A DNA stretch of 61,818 nucleotides from Roseomonas sp. GC11 (GCF_024437745.1 NZ_JANFNY010000025.1:1-61818), one strand, 5' to 3'; positions 44,077 through 52,896 are shown, counted from the stretch's first letter. Notes: generated by a model from the sequence alone, not told the origin. Made by a program: numbers and translations.

Positions 44077-44493
44077 TCAATCGTCGCGGTGGACGCGTTC
44101 CATCCGCTCGTGGCGCTCCTGCGCCTCGATGGACAGGGTGGCGATGGGGCGGGCTTCGAGCCGGCGCAGGCCGATCGGCTCCCCCGTCTCCTCGCAATAG
44201 CCGTAGGTGCCGTTCTCGATCCGCTCCAGAGCCTGGTCGATCTTGGAGATCAGCTTGCGGGCGCGGTCGCGGGTGCGGAGTTCCAGGGCGCGGTCGGTCT
44301 CGACACTGGCGCGATCGGTCAGATCGGCCTCGGCGATGCCGCCTTCGCTCAGGCTGGCGAGCGTATCCCCGGCTTCACGCAGCAGATCCTGGCGCCAGCG
44401 CAGCAGCTTCTGGCGGAAGTATTCCTGCTGCAGGGGGTTCATGAACTCTTCGGAGTCAGACGGCCGGTAGTCTGGCGGCACAGTGATCAGCAT
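44077..44493 (-). CDS. dksA: RNA polymerase-binding transcription factor DksA
   Basis: This protein has 138 residues from ATG 44493. The coiled-coil part (about 20-90) ends in the conserved TYGYCEETGEPIGLRRLEARP. Of the four zinc cysteines of E. coli DksA only C100 is kept; T103, S121 and A124 occupy the others. This cysteine-poor type is usual in alphaproteobacteria. DksA binds the RNA polymerase secondary channel and potentiates ppGpp. The acidic tip residues (AEADLTDRASVETD) are present. The frame continues upstream but without protein-like sequence. Confidence 0.93.
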   Translation of the reverse strand: MLITVPPDYRPSDSEEFMNPLQQEYFRQKLLRWRQDLLREAGDTLASLSEGGIAEADLTDRASVETDRALELRTRDRARKLISKIDQALERIENGTYGYCEETGEPIGLRRLEARPIATLSIEAQERHERMERVHRDD

Positions 44494-44676
44494 TGTGGTT
44501 CGATCCCCCGACCGAAAGAGGCCCGGCTTCTGTTCCGGCCCCTGAAGGCGGCCGGACCATACAGGGGCGGGGGGGATAAAGCCAAGAGGCAGGCCTGTGG
44601 CTGAGTCGATGAAATTTCGACTCAACCGCCCCACCTGCTGATGGTTTGGACAGCCTGCCTTACGGGACGGCAAAAA

Positions 44677-44865
44677 TTAATGGGAAACCAAATAGGCAAG
44701 GGCCGCCAGCGCCAGCAGAACCATCACCGCCCCTTTGAGCGGCGTCTTCCAATCCACCGCATCGGGGGCCCGGCTTTCTTCAGGCAGGGCGGTGGGGCGG
44801 CTCTGCCAGGTCCGCAGGATCGGGGCCGCGCTGGCCGCGTGACCATCATCAGGCATTCGGACCAT
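44677..44865 (-). CDS. Small single-span membrane protein of unknown function
   Basis: This 62-residue protein has a polar N-terminus and one C-terminal membrane span (GAVMVLLALAALAYLVSH), so a tail-anchored or N-in topology is likely. No domain is recognised. It lies between fabH and dksA on the same strand, about 107 bp after fabH. Confidence 0.5.
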   Translation of the reverse strand: MVRMPDDGHAASAAPILRTWQSRPTALPEESRAPDAVDWKTPLKGAVMVLLALAALAYLVSH

Positions 44866-44971
44866 TCCCTGGCCCCATCGCCGGGGCGGGCTACTCCGTG
44901 AAATACGGAAGCAGCGTCACCCTAGAGCCAGGAACAGAGATTTGTCCGAAAATTGAGACGAATCTGGTGCC

Positions 44972-45928
44972 TCAGATGCGCGCCAGCGCCGCACCCCAGG
45001 TCAGCCCGCCGCCAATGGCCTCCATCAGCACCAGATCGCCACGCGCGATACGGCCATCCCGCGTCGCCTCGGCCAGGGCCAGGGGAATGGAGGCCGCGGA
45101 GGTATTGGCATGCCGGTCCACCGCCACCACCACGCGTTCCGGCGGCAGGTCCAGCTTGCGCCCCATCGCCTCGATGATGCGCAGATTGGCCTGATGCGGC
45201 ACCAGCCAGGCGACATCGCCCTTGGACAGGCCATTGGCCTGCAGCGCCTCATCCACCGCCGAGGCCAGCTTGCTGACGGCGTGGCGGAACACCTCGCGCC
45301 CGTTCATCCGCACCACGCCGGGGTGGCCCTCAAGATGCAGCAGGTCGCCAAAGCGCCCATCGGCATGCAGGTGGCAGGAGAGCAGGCCCCGCCCCACCTC
45401 GGCCTCCGTGCTGGCGCGCAGCAGCACGGCGCCGGCGCCATCGCCGAACAGCACGCAGGTGGTGCGGTCCGTCCAGTCGAGGATGCGGGAAAACACCTCG
45501 GCGCCGATCACCAGCACATTGCGCGCCTGCCCGGCGCGGATCATCGCATCCGCCACGGAGAGGGCATAGACGAAGCCGGTGCAGGCCGCCGCGAGATCGA
45601 AGGCGAAGCCGCGCGTCACGCCCAGCTTGGCCTGCACCCGCGCGGCGGTGGAGGGGAAGGCGGCATCCGGCGTGGCGGTGGCCACGATGATGCCATCCAC
45701 CTCGGCGGCCTCCGCCCCGGCCTGCTCCAGCGCGGCGCGGGCGGCGGCGGCGGCAAGGTCGCTCGCCATCTCACCCGGCGCGGCGATGTGCCGCTGGCGG
45801 ATGCCGGTGCGCTCGCGGATCCAGGCATCCGACGTATCGAGCCCGTGGCGCGCGGCCAGGCTGTCATTGTCGAGCACAAGGGCCGGCAGATAGCCGCCGG
45901 TGCCGGCGATCAGGGCGCGAGGGGTCAT
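44972..45928 (-). CDS. fabH: Beta-ketoacyl-ACP synthase III
   Basis: This 318-residue enzyme starts fatty acid synthesis by condensing acetyl-CoA with malonyl-ACP. The catalytic triad is visible as C116 (DLAAACTGFVYAL), H245 (WLVPHQANLRII) and N275 (DRHANTSAASIP). It is the third gene of the common rpmF-plsX-fabH order, 71 bp after plsX, and probably transcribed with it. Confidence 0.96.
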   Translation of the reverse strand: MTPRALIAGTGGYLPALVLDNDSLAARHGLDTSDAWIRERTGIRQRHIAAPGEMASDLAAAAARAALEQAGAEAAEVDGIIVATATPDAAFPSTAARVQAKLGVTRGFAFDLAAACTGFVYALSVADAMIRAGQARNVLVIGAEVFSRILDWTDRTTCVLFGDGAGAVLLRASTEAEVGRGLLSCHLHADGRFGDLLHLEGHPGVVRMNGREVFRHAVSKLASAVDEALQANGLSKGDVAWLVPHQANLRIIEAMGRKLDLPPERVVVAVDRHANTSAASIPLALAEATRDGRIARGDLVLMEAIGGGLTWGAALARI

Positions 45929-45999
45929 GCGGCGAGGTCCAGCAGGTCGGTGCGCAGGGGCGGCAGCAGAATCAGCGGGGAGGAATCAGCGAAGGCGAA

Positions 46000-47100
46000 T
46001 CAGCGAACTGGTGCGCTGGATTCGGCGACGGCAGCGCGCCCCCGCGGCGGCAGCGCCGCCAGACCCTCACGGATACGCTCGTTGAAGCGGTGCGTCACCA
46101 TATCCATGGCCACATCCACCGCATGGGCGAAGCCGAGGGCATCGGTACCGCCATGGCTTTTCACCACCACGCCGTTCAGGCCGATCAGCACGGCGCCGTT
46201 GTAGCGCCGCGGGTCCATCCATTCGCGCAGGCGGTCCAGCGCGGGGCGGGCCAGCAGGTAACCGAGCTTCGCCGTCCAGGAGGAGGTGAAGACCTGCTTC
46301 AGCAGGCTGCCCACCAGCTTGAAGGCGCCCTCGCCCGTCTTCAGGGCGACATTGCCGGTGAAGCCGTCCGTCACCACCACATCCACCGTGCCGGCGGTGA
46401 TGTCGTGGCCCTCGACAAAGCCGTGGAACTGGGCGGAGAGGGGAGAATCGCGCAGCAGCTCGGCGGCGAGGCGGACGCGGTCATCCCCCTTCAGCTCCTC
46501 ACTGCCCACATTCAGCAGGCCGATGCTCGGGCTGGTCAGCCCCAGCACGGCACGGGCGAAGGCATCGCCCATGATGGCGAACTCCACCAGGTTGCGCGCG
46601 TCGCAGGCGACATTCGCACCCAGGTCGAGCAGCACCACATCGCCCCGGGCGGAGGGCCCGATGGCGGCGAGAGCCGGCCGGTCGATCTCCGGCAGGGTCT
46701 TCACGACGATCTTGCCGAGCGCCATGAGCGCGCCGGTATTGCCGGCGGAGACGACGCCCGCCGCCTCGCCCGCCGCCACGGCATCAATGGCGATGCGCAT
46801 GGAGGAGTTGCGGACGCGCAGCGCGGCCGTCGGCTTCATATCGCCGGGGATGGCCTCCGGCGCATGCCGGATGGCGCAGGCTCGCGCCGCCCGGGGGCGG
46901 CGCGACAGCAGGGCACCCAGGCGGACCTCATCGCCCACCAGGAGGAAACGGGCCTTGGGATGCCGCTCCGCGGCGATCTCCAGGCCGTCAAGCACCGAAT
47001 CCGGGGCGTGATCACCGCCCATGGCATCGATGGCCAGGGCAAAGCCCCCGGCGGCACCGGGCTGCTGGAGGCCGCCCTGCGGCAATCCGACCTGCGACAA
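46000..47100 (-). CDS. plsX: Phosphate acyltransferase PlsX
   Basis: PlsX makes acyl-phosphate from acyl-ACP for phospholipid synthesis. The 366-residue protein has ALAIDAMGGDHAPDSVLDG, SAGNTGALMALG, LLDLGANVACDARNLVEFA and VVTDGFTGNVALKTGEG, all typical. No ATG is available near the start. TTG 47100 gives the longest form, with AGGGG some 12 nt upstream; TTG 47085 is an alternative. It lies 32 bp after rpmF. Confidence 0.95.
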   Translation of the reverse strand: MSQVGLPQGGLQQPGAAGGFALAIDAMGGDHAPDSVLDGLEIAAERHPKARFLLVGDEVRLGALLSRRPRAARACAIRHAPEAIPGDMKPTAALRVRNSSMRIAIDAVAAGEAAGVVSAGNTGALMALGKIVVKTLPEIDRPALAAIGPSARGDVVLLDLGANVACDARNLVEFAIMGDAFARAVLGLTSPSIGLLNVGSEELKGDDRVRLAAELLRDSPLSAQFHGFVEGHDITAGTVDVVVTDGFTGNVALKTGEGAFKLVGSLLKQVFTSSWTAKLGYLLARPALDRLREWMDPRRYNGAVLIGLNGVVVKSHGGTDALGFAHAVDVAMDMVTHRFNERIREGLAALPPRGRAAVAESSAPVR

Positions 47101-47132
47101 GGTGCCGTTTTCCCCTGGACGAGCGGGAGGCG

Positions 47133-47336
47133 TCAGGTGCGGACCGCGGCCTTCAGGGCCTTGCCGGCCTGGACGATCTCACGGCCATCATAATGGCCGC
47201 AGGACGCGCAGACATGATGCGGGCGCTTCAGCTCACCGCAGTTCGGGCACTCATGGTGCGCCTGGGCAGACAGAGCCTCGTGGCTGCGGCGCATCCCGCG
47301 GCGGGAGGGCGAAACCTTCTTCTTCGGAACGGCCAT
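47133..47336 (-). CDS. rpmF: 50S ribosomal protein L32
   Basis: This 67-residue protein starts [19 protein letters not shown], the universal L32 opening. The zinc-ribbon cysteines C30, C33, C43 and C46 are all present, so this is the zinc-binding (C+) form. It leads the rpmF-plsX-fabH cluster that couples ribosome and lipid synthesis in many bacteria. Confidence 0.97.
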   Translation of the reverse strand: MAVPKKKVSPSRRGMRRSHEALSAQAHHECPNCGELKRPHHVCASCGHYDGREIVQAGKALKAAVRT

Positions 47337-47448
47337 GGCGCCGGGCCTCTCTTCTCAGTGCTGTGCTGTGTAGAGTCAGCGGAAATCAAGGAAGGCGGGG
47401 CCATTACCACCGCACCCCCCAAGGTGCAAGCGTTACGGCCCGCGCGGC

Positions 47449-48225
47449 TCAATCCAACCGCACGGCGTAGCGGTGCCGCTCGGTGTCGATCATCGACAGG
47501 CGGACCTCAACAGGACGGTCCGCCACATCATACGCGATCCGCTGCACCATCAACAGGGGCGTGCCCACAGGTTTTCCAAGCGCCTCAGCGGTTTCCGCAT
47601 CGGCCGGGGCGGCGGAAAGCTCCTCCTCCGCCCGCGCCACGGTGACGCCGTGGCTGCGCTGGAACAGGACATAAAGCTCCGTCGGCAGGTCCCCCGGCAG
47701 CAGCGCGAATCCGGGGAAGATCGCCGCCGAGAGGCAGCAGCGCTCAAAAATCCGCGGCGAGCCGTCCAGCTGCCGAATCCGCCGCAGCCGGATCACCGGC
47801 GCGCCCGCCGGCAGGCCCAGGGCCTTCGCCTCCCATTCCTCCGCCTCCCCCGGCGTGCAGGACAGCACGGTGATTCGCGACACCACCGCCCGGCCGCTGA
47901 GGTCGCGCACCCGGAAGAAGGTGAAGCGCGCCGTCTCGCTGGTATGCCGCGCGACGGTCGTGCCGCGCCCCTGGCGGCGGTCGATCAGGTGGCGGCGCTC
48001 CAGCCCCGCCAGGGCCTTGCGCACCGTACCCTGGGAAACCCCAAGCTCCGCCGCGAGATCCGGCTCCGCCGGCAGGAGATGGCCCGGTGGCCACTCCCCC
48101 CCCACGATGCGCCCGATCAGGATATCCTCCACCTGGCGGTAGAGCGGGCGGGCGTCCAGTCGCGGCGACGGGGCGTCGGGCATCGGCATGGCGGGTGGCA
48201 AACCTCCGGCAGGCAAGGCGGGCAT
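47449..48225 (-). CDS. GntR/HutC-family transcriptional regulator
   Basis: This 258-residue protein has a winged helix (about 25-95; LLPAEPDLAAELGVSQGTVRKAL) followed by a UTRA domain (about 100-255; RLRRIRQLDGSPRIFERC). ATG 48225 gives the longest form; ATG 48189, with GGAGG upstream, is also possible. It is divergent from chrA, with an inverted repeat in between. The effector is unknown. A GntR regulator next to chrA is unusual, so control of chrA is a hypothesis. Confidence 0.85.
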   Translation of the reverse strand: MPALPAGGLPPAMPMPDAPSPRLDARPLYRQVEDILIGRIVGGEWPPGHLLPAEPDLAAELGVSQGTVRKALAGLERRHLIDRRQGRGTTVARHTSETARFTFFRVRDLSGRAVVSRITVLSCTPGEAEEWEAKALGLPAGAPVIRLRRIRQLDGSPRIFERCCLSAAIFPGFALLPGDLPTELYVLFQRSHGVTVARAEEELSAAPADAETAEALGKPVGTPLLMVQRIAYDVADRPVEVRLSMIDTERHRYAVRLD

Positions 48226-48289
48226 GGTGCAGCGCGAAAGCCTCTCTTCACGATCCTGATGGCTGATTCAAGGCATCGGTAAAGAAAGA

Positions 48290-48318
48290 CTTGTGTCTTA
48301 TACAAGACCTGTTAGGAT
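48290..48318 (+). promoter_or_regulatory. Probable GntR operator and chrA-side promoter
   Basis: The sequence CTTGTGTCTTATACAAGAC (48290-48308) contains the perfect inverted repeat GTCTT-ATAC-AAGAC and, alternatively, CTTGT...ACAAG. TTGTGT (48291-48296) and TAGGAT (48313-48318) with a 16-bp spacer could be the promoter towards chrA, with the operator in its spacer. The site resembles those in front of phnG and hutC. Confidence 0.5.
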
Positions 48319-48389
48319 GAGGCTCTCGGGATTGCTCAGCAGGCCGAGTTTGGGGAGGAACGATCCCGCAAAGGGACGGAAAGCGTGAT

Positions 48390-48421
48390 GACGGCGCCGG
48401 GCTGATGGCCAGGGCGCCGTC
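48390..48421 (+). promoter_or_regulatory. Hairpin and mini-ORF in the chrA leader
   Basis: A perfect 9-bp stem GACGGCGCC/GGCGCCGTC (48390-48421) lies about 70 bp before the chrA ATG. A five-codon frame, ATG at 48388 then ACG GCG CCG GGC TGA, with a purine-rich stretch upstream, runs into the stem. No T run follows the hairpin. Attenuation-like control is possible but unproven. Confidence 0.35.
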
Positions 48422-48494
48422 CGCGATTCTACCCCCCTCTTCCCGCCGCCCGCGCCTTCCGCTCTAACCGGCGGGCAGCGCGGAGATCACCGGC

Positions 48495-49823
48495 ATGGCC
48501 CCTGGCATGGTCCCTCCTCAACACCCCGGCCTGGGCGAGGCCGCCCGGCTCTGGGCCCGAATCGGCTGCCTCTCCTTCGGCGGGCCGGCGGCACAGATCG
48601 CCCTGATGCACCGCGCCGTGGTCGAGGAAAAACGCTGGGTCGGCGAGGCCCGGTTCCTCCACGCCCTCAATTTCTGCATGCTGCTGCCTGGGCCCGAGGC
48701 CCAGCAGCTCGCCACCTATCTCGGCTGGCTGCTGCACGGGGTGCGGGGCGGGCTGGTGGCCGGGCTGCTGTTCATCCTGCCCGGCGCGGCGGTGATGCTC
48801 GGCCTCTCTCTTCTCTATGCGGCGCTGGGGGCGGTGCCGCTGGTGGCGGCGCTGTTCTTCGGCCTGCAATGCGCCGTCCTGGCCCTGGTGCTGGAAGCCC
48901 TGCTGAAAATCGCCCGGCGCGCCCTGCACGGGCCATTCGCCTGGGGGCTGGCGGGGCTCGCCTTCCTGGGCCTTTTCGCCCTGCACTGGCCCTTTCCGGC
49001 GGTGGTGGCGGGGGCTGCCCTGCTTGGCGCCGCATGGCCCGCCGCCTTCCAGCGCCCCACCGCCCCCACCCAGGCCGCCGAGGCCCCCGCGCTGATCGAC
49101 CACCTGCTGGCCGCCGAGCCGGAGCGCCCCGCCCGCATGGCGCGCGGCGCCCGCCGGGCCGGGCTGGTGGCCCTGGCCCTCTGGCTCTGGCCCGTGGCCC
49201 TGCTGCGGGATGTGCCGCTCTTTGGCGAGATCGCCTGGTTCTTCTCCCGCATGGCGGTGGTCACCTTTGGCGGCGCCTATGCCGTGCTCGCCTATGTGGC
49301 GCAGGAGGCGGTGGGCCACTATGGCTGGCTGACGCCCGAGGCGATGCTCGCCGGCCTCGGCCTCGCCGAGACCACGCCGGGGCCGCTGATCCTCGTGCTG
49401 CAATTCGTGGGCTTCATGGCCGGATGGCCGCAGGGCGTGCTGGCGGCGCTGGCCACGGCGGGGCTGGCGCTCTGGGTTACCTTCGCGCCCTGCTTCGCCT
49501 GGATCTTCCTTGGCGCGCCCTTCATCGAGCGGCTCCAGGCCATGCCGCGGCTGCGCGGCGCCCTGGCGGCGGTCACCGCCGCCGTGGTCGGGGTCATCGC
49601 CAACCTCGCCCTGTGGTTCGCCCTGCGGCTGGTCTTCCGCGCGCAGGCCCGGCTGGAGCTGGGGCCCTTCGCGCTGGAACTGCCAGTGCCGGGCAGCCTC
49701 GACCCCGCGGCGCTGCTGCTCACCCTGCTGGCGGCACTGGCGCTGTTCCGCTTCCGGCTGGGCGTCCTGCCCCTGCTGGGCGGCAGCGCCGCGATGGGAT
49801 TTTTCGTGAAATCAATGCTCTAA
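48495..49823 (+). CDS. chrA: Chromate efflux transporter ChrA, two-domain form
   Basis: This 442-residue membrane protein has two homologous CHR domains. The first has LWARIGCLSFGGPAAQIALMH and LLPGPEAQQLATYLGW; the second has FFSRMAVVTFGGAYAVLAYV and ETTPGPLILVLQFVGFMAG. About ten spans are visible, joined by a hydrophilic linker near 190-220. ChrA exports chromate by proton antiport; some relatives move sulfate or other oxyanions. No chrB regulator is adjacent; a GntR gene is divergent instead. Two ATGs (48495 and 48507) are possible starts. Confidence 0.92.
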   Translation: MAPGMVPPQHPGLGEAARLWARIGCLSFGGPAAQIALMHRAVVEEKRWVGEARFLHALNFCMLLPGPEAQQLATYLGWLLHGVRGGLVAGLLFILPGAAVMLGLSLLYAALGAVPLVAALFFGLQCAVLALVLEALLKIARRALHGPFAWGLAGLAFLGLFALHWPFPAVVAGAALLGAAWPAAFQRPTAPTQAAEAPALIDHLLAAEPERPARMARGARRAGLVALALWLWPVALLRDVPLFGEIAWFFSRMAVVTFGGAYAVLAYVAQEAVGHYGWLTPEAMLAGLGLAETTPGPLILVLQFVGFMAGWPQGVLAALATAGLALWVTFAPCFAWIFLGAPFIERLQAMPRLRGALAAVTAAVVGVIANLALWFALRLVFRAQARLELGPFALELPVPGSLDPAALLLTLLAALALFRFRLGVLPLLGGSAAMGFFVKSML

Positions 49824-49826
49824 ATT

Positions 49827-49941
49827 CTTCTTTTTCTAAAGAAAAAGAAGCAAAAAGACTTCTTTCAGGCTGCCGCCGTCTCCCGGCACAGCGGGACGCC
49901 AAACTGGAAAAGTTTTTTGGTTCTTTTTTTCAAAAAAGAAC
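49827..49941. terminator. Composite convergent-terminator element, copy F (full length)
   Basis: The left hairpin CTTCTTTTTC/GAAAAAGAAG (49827-49850), a central GC stem around CTCCCGGCACAGCGGGACGCC, and the right hairpin GTTCTTTTTT/AAAAAAGAAC (49920-49941) are all present. It begins 4 bp after the chrA stop and ends 2 bp before the msrA stop, so it fills the whole convergent gap. Confidence 0.8.
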
Positions 49942-49943
49942 GC

Positions 49944-50504
49944 TTACGAAAGAGCATTCTCCTTCAGCCGCCCGGCGAAGCGCTGGCGGAACTTCGCCAC
50001 CTTGGGCGCGATCACCACGCGGCAATAGCCGGCCCAGGGGTTGCGGGCGAAGTAGTCCTGGTGCTCCGGCTCGGCCGGCCAGAAGGTCGCGGGGCCGGTG
50101 ACCTCGGTGACCAGGGGGGCAGGCCAGAGGCGGGCCTCCTCCACCTCGGCCATCACCTGCCGCGCCGTCTCGGCCTGCGAATCGGACAGGGTGATGATGA
50201 TGCTGCGGTATTGCGGGCCGATATCAGCGCCCTGGCGGTCCTTCGTGGTCGGGTCGTGCAGGGTGAAGAAGATCCGCAGCAGATCGGCATAGGAGATCAC
50301 GGCGGGGTCGAAGACGACCCGCACCACCTCCGCATGACCGGTGCGCTTGCCGCAGACCGCCTCATAGCCGGGGTTCTCCACATGGCCGCCGGCATAGCCG
50401 GAGAGCACCTCGGCCACCCCCTGCAAATGCCGGTAGGCGGCATCCAGGCACCAGAAGCAGCCCCCCCCCAGGATGGCGGTCTCGGTCGTCGGAGAGTCGG
50501 ACAT
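49944..50504 (-). CDS. msrA: Peptide-methionine (S)-S-oxide reductase
   Basis: This 186-residue enzyme repairs oxidised methionine. The active-site motif GGGCFWCLDAAY places the catalytic C16 with C19 nearby, and GYAGGHVENPGYEAVCGKRTGHAEVV is standard. It has no signal peptide, so it is cytoplasmic. It is divergent from a serine hydrolase gene, with 104 bp between them. Confidence 0.96.
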   Translation of the reverse strand: MSDSPTTETAILGGGCFWCLDAAYRHLQGVAEVLSGYAGGHVENPGYEAVCGKRTGHAEVVRVVFDPAVISYADLLRIFFTLHDPTTKDRQGADIGPQYRSIIITLSDSQAETARQVMAEVEEARLWPAPLVTEVTGPATFWPAEPEHQDYFARNPWAGYCRVVIAPKVAKFRQRFAGRLKENALS

Positions 50505-50608
50505 GGCGGGGCTCCTTGTCGTGAGGGTGCAGAGATGGGGTGCCCCGCGCGGTTGCGCATCTCCCCTCCCGCTTGCGCCGCCCCCGGGCGCGCGCCACCG
50601 TCGCGGCC

Positions 50609-51694
50609 ATGCACAGCCCCACCCCCTTCCCGCCCCGCGATCCGGCCCTGGCCGGCTTCGACCCGCAGCGCCTGGCCGAGGCCGTGGCCTTCGCCGAGGC
50701 CCAGGACAGCCCCTTCCCGCGCGATATCCTGGCGCATCTGGAAGCCGGCTATTTCGAGCCCGCGCCCGATAATGAGGTGCTCGGCAACACCGCGCCGCGT
50801 GGCGCGCCGAACGGGCTGATCCTGCGCGAGGGCGCGCTGGTCACCCGCTGGGGCGACACCCGGCAGGTGGACATGACCTTCAGCGTGGCGAAGAGCTACC
50901 TCGCCCTGCTGGCCGGGCTGGCGCTCGGGGATGGGCTGATCGGCAGCCTGGATGCCCCGGTCTCGGCCAGCGTCGCGGACCCTGCCTTCAGCGGCCCGCG
51001 CAATGGCACCATCACCTGGCGGATGCTGCTGCAGCAGACCAGCGAGTGGGAAGGCACGCTGTTCGGCAAGGCGGAGCGGATCGACCGTGGCCGCGACCTG
51101 AAGCGCGAGGGCAGCGGCCCCAAGGGCATCGACCGCCCGCTGCAAAGCCCCGGCACCTACTGGGAATATAACGACGTCCGGGTCAACGCCCTGTCCCTGG
51201 CGCTGCTGCACCGCTTCCGCCGCCCGCTGCCCGAGGTCTTCGCCGAGCGGATCATGGCCCCCATCGGCGGCAGCCAGGACTGGCGCTGGGAGGGCTACCG
51301 CACCAGCTTCGTCGAGATCGGTGGCCAGCGCCTCCCCTCCGTCTCCGGCGGCGGGCATTGGGGGGGTGGCGTCTTCACCCATGCGGAGGATCAGGCGCGC
51401 ATCGGGCAGCTCATGCTGCAGGATGGCGTGTGGGAGGGCCGCCGCCTCCTGCCCGAGGGCTGGGTGGCCGCCTGCACCACGCCCTGCGCCCTGAATGCCG
51501 ATTATGGCCTGCTCTGGTGGCTGAATGGCCAGGGCCGCTATCCGGGTGCCAGCCGCGCCAGCTTCCTGGCACAGGGCGCCGGCGGCAATGTCATCTGGAT
51601 CGACCCGGAGCACCGCATCGTCGCCGTCTTCCGCTGGCTGGACCCGGCGGCGCTGCCGGAGGTGCTGGCGCGGGTGACCGCCGCCCTGGACTGA
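50609..51694 (+). CDS. Beta-lactamase-fold serine hydrolase
   Basis: This protein has 361 residues from ATG 50609. The SxxK motif is S92-V-A-K95 (MTFSVAKSYLALLAG) and the YxN region is YWEYNDVRVNAL, with a HWGGG-like segment late in the chain. This is the class C beta-lactamase/esterase family (Pfam Beta-lactamase), which includes esterases, D-aminopeptidases and PBP-like enzymes. No signal peptide is seen, so a cell-wall role is less likely. Substrate unknown. The stop codon lies in the first of three tandem 13-bp units. Confidence 0.85.
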   Translation: MHSPTPFPPRDPALAGFDPQRLAEAVAFAEAQDSPFPRDILAHLEAGYFEPAPDNEVLGNTAPRGAPNGLILREGALVTRWGDTRQVDMTFSVAKSYLALLAGLALGDGLIGSLDAPVSASVADPAFSGPRNGTITWRMLLQQTSEWEGTLFGKAERIDRGRDLKREGSGPKGIDRPLQSPGTYWEYNDVRVNALSLALLHRFRRPLPEVFAERIMAPIGGSQDWRWEGYRTSFVEIGGQRLPSVSGGGHWGGGVFTHAEDQARIGQLMLQDGVWEGRRLLPEGWVAACTTPCALNADYGLLWWLNGQGRYPGASRASFLAQGAGGNVIWIDPEHRIVAVFRWLDPAALPEVLARVTAALD

Positions 51695-51721
51695 TGCCCT
51701 GGACTGATGCCCTGGGCTGAT
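51683..51721. repeat. Three tandem 13-bp units over the serine hydrolase stop codon
   Basis: GCCCTGGACTGAT is repeated at 51683, 51696 and 51709 (the last with GGCTGAT). The first unit contains the actual TGA; the other two repeat the coding end and stop beyond it. This is a small reiteration of a gene's 3' end, like the 28-bp case at 27943. Confidence 0.85.
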
Positions 51722-51789
51722 GGGGCGGGGGCGTTGACGCGGGGCGCGGCCGGGCCGAGTCTGGCCGCTTCCTCGCTGTTGGACGAGAC

Positions 51790-52812
51790 ATGACCGACCG
51801 CCTTTCTCCCGAAGCCGTCCATGCCGCGACGCTGACGCTCGACACGCATGTGGACATCCCCTGGCCGGAGACGCCCGACCCGCGCGGCGAGACCTCCCGC
51901 TGCGTGGATTTCCCCAAGATGGCGGCGGGCGGGCTGCGCGCCGTGGTCTTCGCCGCCTATCTGCCGCAGGGGCCGCTGACGGCCGAGGGCCATGCCGCCG
52001 CCGCCGCGCGCTGCGAGGCCATGCTGCGCAGCATCCGCGCCACGGCGGCCGGCGGCGGGCGGCGCATCGTCACCCGCGCGGCGGAACTGGCGGCCCTGGC
52101 GGGCAGCCCCGATCTCGGCGTGCTGCTGGCGGTGGAGAATGGCTATGCGATGGGCGAGGATCTCTCCCGCCTGGCGCTGTGGCGCGGCCTCGGCGCCTGC
52201 TACGTCACGCTGACGCATAACGGGCACAACCTGCTCTCGGACTCCGCCATTCCCCGCCCCGACCTGGGCGATGGCGCGGCGCTGCATGGCGGCCTTTCCG
52301 CGCTGGGCCGGCAGGCCGTGGCGGAGATGAACGCCCTCGGCCTGCTGATCGACGTCTCCCACGTCGCCAAGAGCGGCATGCTCCAGGCGGTGGAGATCTC
52401 GCGCGCGCCGGTGGTGGCCACGCATACCTGCGTGCGCGCCCTGCGCGACCACCCCCGCAACCTGGATGACGAGCAGATGGACGCCCTGCGCGCCCGCGGT
52501 GGCCTGATGCAGATCACCGCCGTGCCGAGCTTCCTGCGCGCCCCCGGCCCGGACGGCAAGGCCCGCGCCAGCGTGGCCGATCTCGCCGACCATGTGGATT
52601 ACGCGGTGAAGCGCATCGGCCTGGAGCATGTCGGCCTTTCTTCCGACTTCGATGGCGGCGGCGGCGTGGCGGGCTGGATGAACGCGGCGGAGACGGGCCA
52701 CCTCAGCGCCGAACTTCTGCGGCGCGGCTATGACGCGGCGGCGCTTGGCCTGCTGTGGTCGGGCAATTTCCTGCGGATCATGCGCAAGGCAGAAGAAATT
52801 TCCGCCGGCTGA
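51790..52812 (+). CDS. M19-family membrane dipeptidase-like metallohydrolase
   Basis: This 340-residue protein has the renal dipeptidase fold. DTHVDIPW replaces the common DGHND metal motif, then come VENGY, LTHNGHNLLSDS, LIDVSHVAKSGML and APVVATHTCVRALRDHPRN, and HVGLSSDFDGGGG near the end. It has no signal peptide and is probably cytoplasmic; it could hydrolyse dipeptides or N-acyl amino acids. It follows the serine hydrolase by 95 bp on the same strand. Confidence 0.87.
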   Translation: MTDRLSPEAVHAATLTLDTHVDIPWPETPDPRGETSRCVDFPKMAAGGLRAVVFAAYLPQGPLTAEGHAAAAARCEAMLRSIRATAAGGGRRIVTRAAELAALAGSPDLGVLLAVENGYAMGEDLSRLALWRGLGACYVTLTHNGHNLLSDSAIPRPDLGDGAALHGGLSALGRQAVAEMNALGLLIDVSHVAKSGMLQAVEISRAPVVATHTCVRALRDHPRNLDDEQMDALRARGGLMQITAVPSFLRAPGPDGKARASVADLADHVDYAVKRIGLEHVGLSSDFDGGGGVAGWMNAAETGHLSAELLRRGYDAAALGLLWSGNFLRIMRKAEEISAG

Positions 52813-52824
52813 TTTTTTCTGTTT

Positions 52825-52896
52825 GGCGTCCCGCTTCGGCGTTGAGGCGGGACGCCCACTGAAAAAGTTTTTTGGTTCTTTTTTTCAAAAAAGAAC
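52825..52896. terminator. Composite convergent-terminator element, copy G
   Basis: The GC stem GGCGTCCCGC/GCGGGACGCC (52825-52856), almost identical to copy A, is followed by CACTGAAAAAGTTTTTTGG and the hairpin GTTCTTTTTT/AAAAAAGAAC (52875-52896). The left arm is reduced to a T run after the dipeptidase stop. It lies between the convergent dipeptidase and hutF genes. Confidence 0.8.

Noticed and set aside
43649-44197. A 182-codon open frame between fusA and dksA
   Set aside because: Arg/Pro/Ala repeats, no plausible start, and it runs into dksA in another frame.
44077-44493. dksA as a broken gene because three zinc cysteines are missing
   Set aside because: Cysteine-poor DksA is normal in alphaproteobacteria, and the remaining motifs and length are intact.
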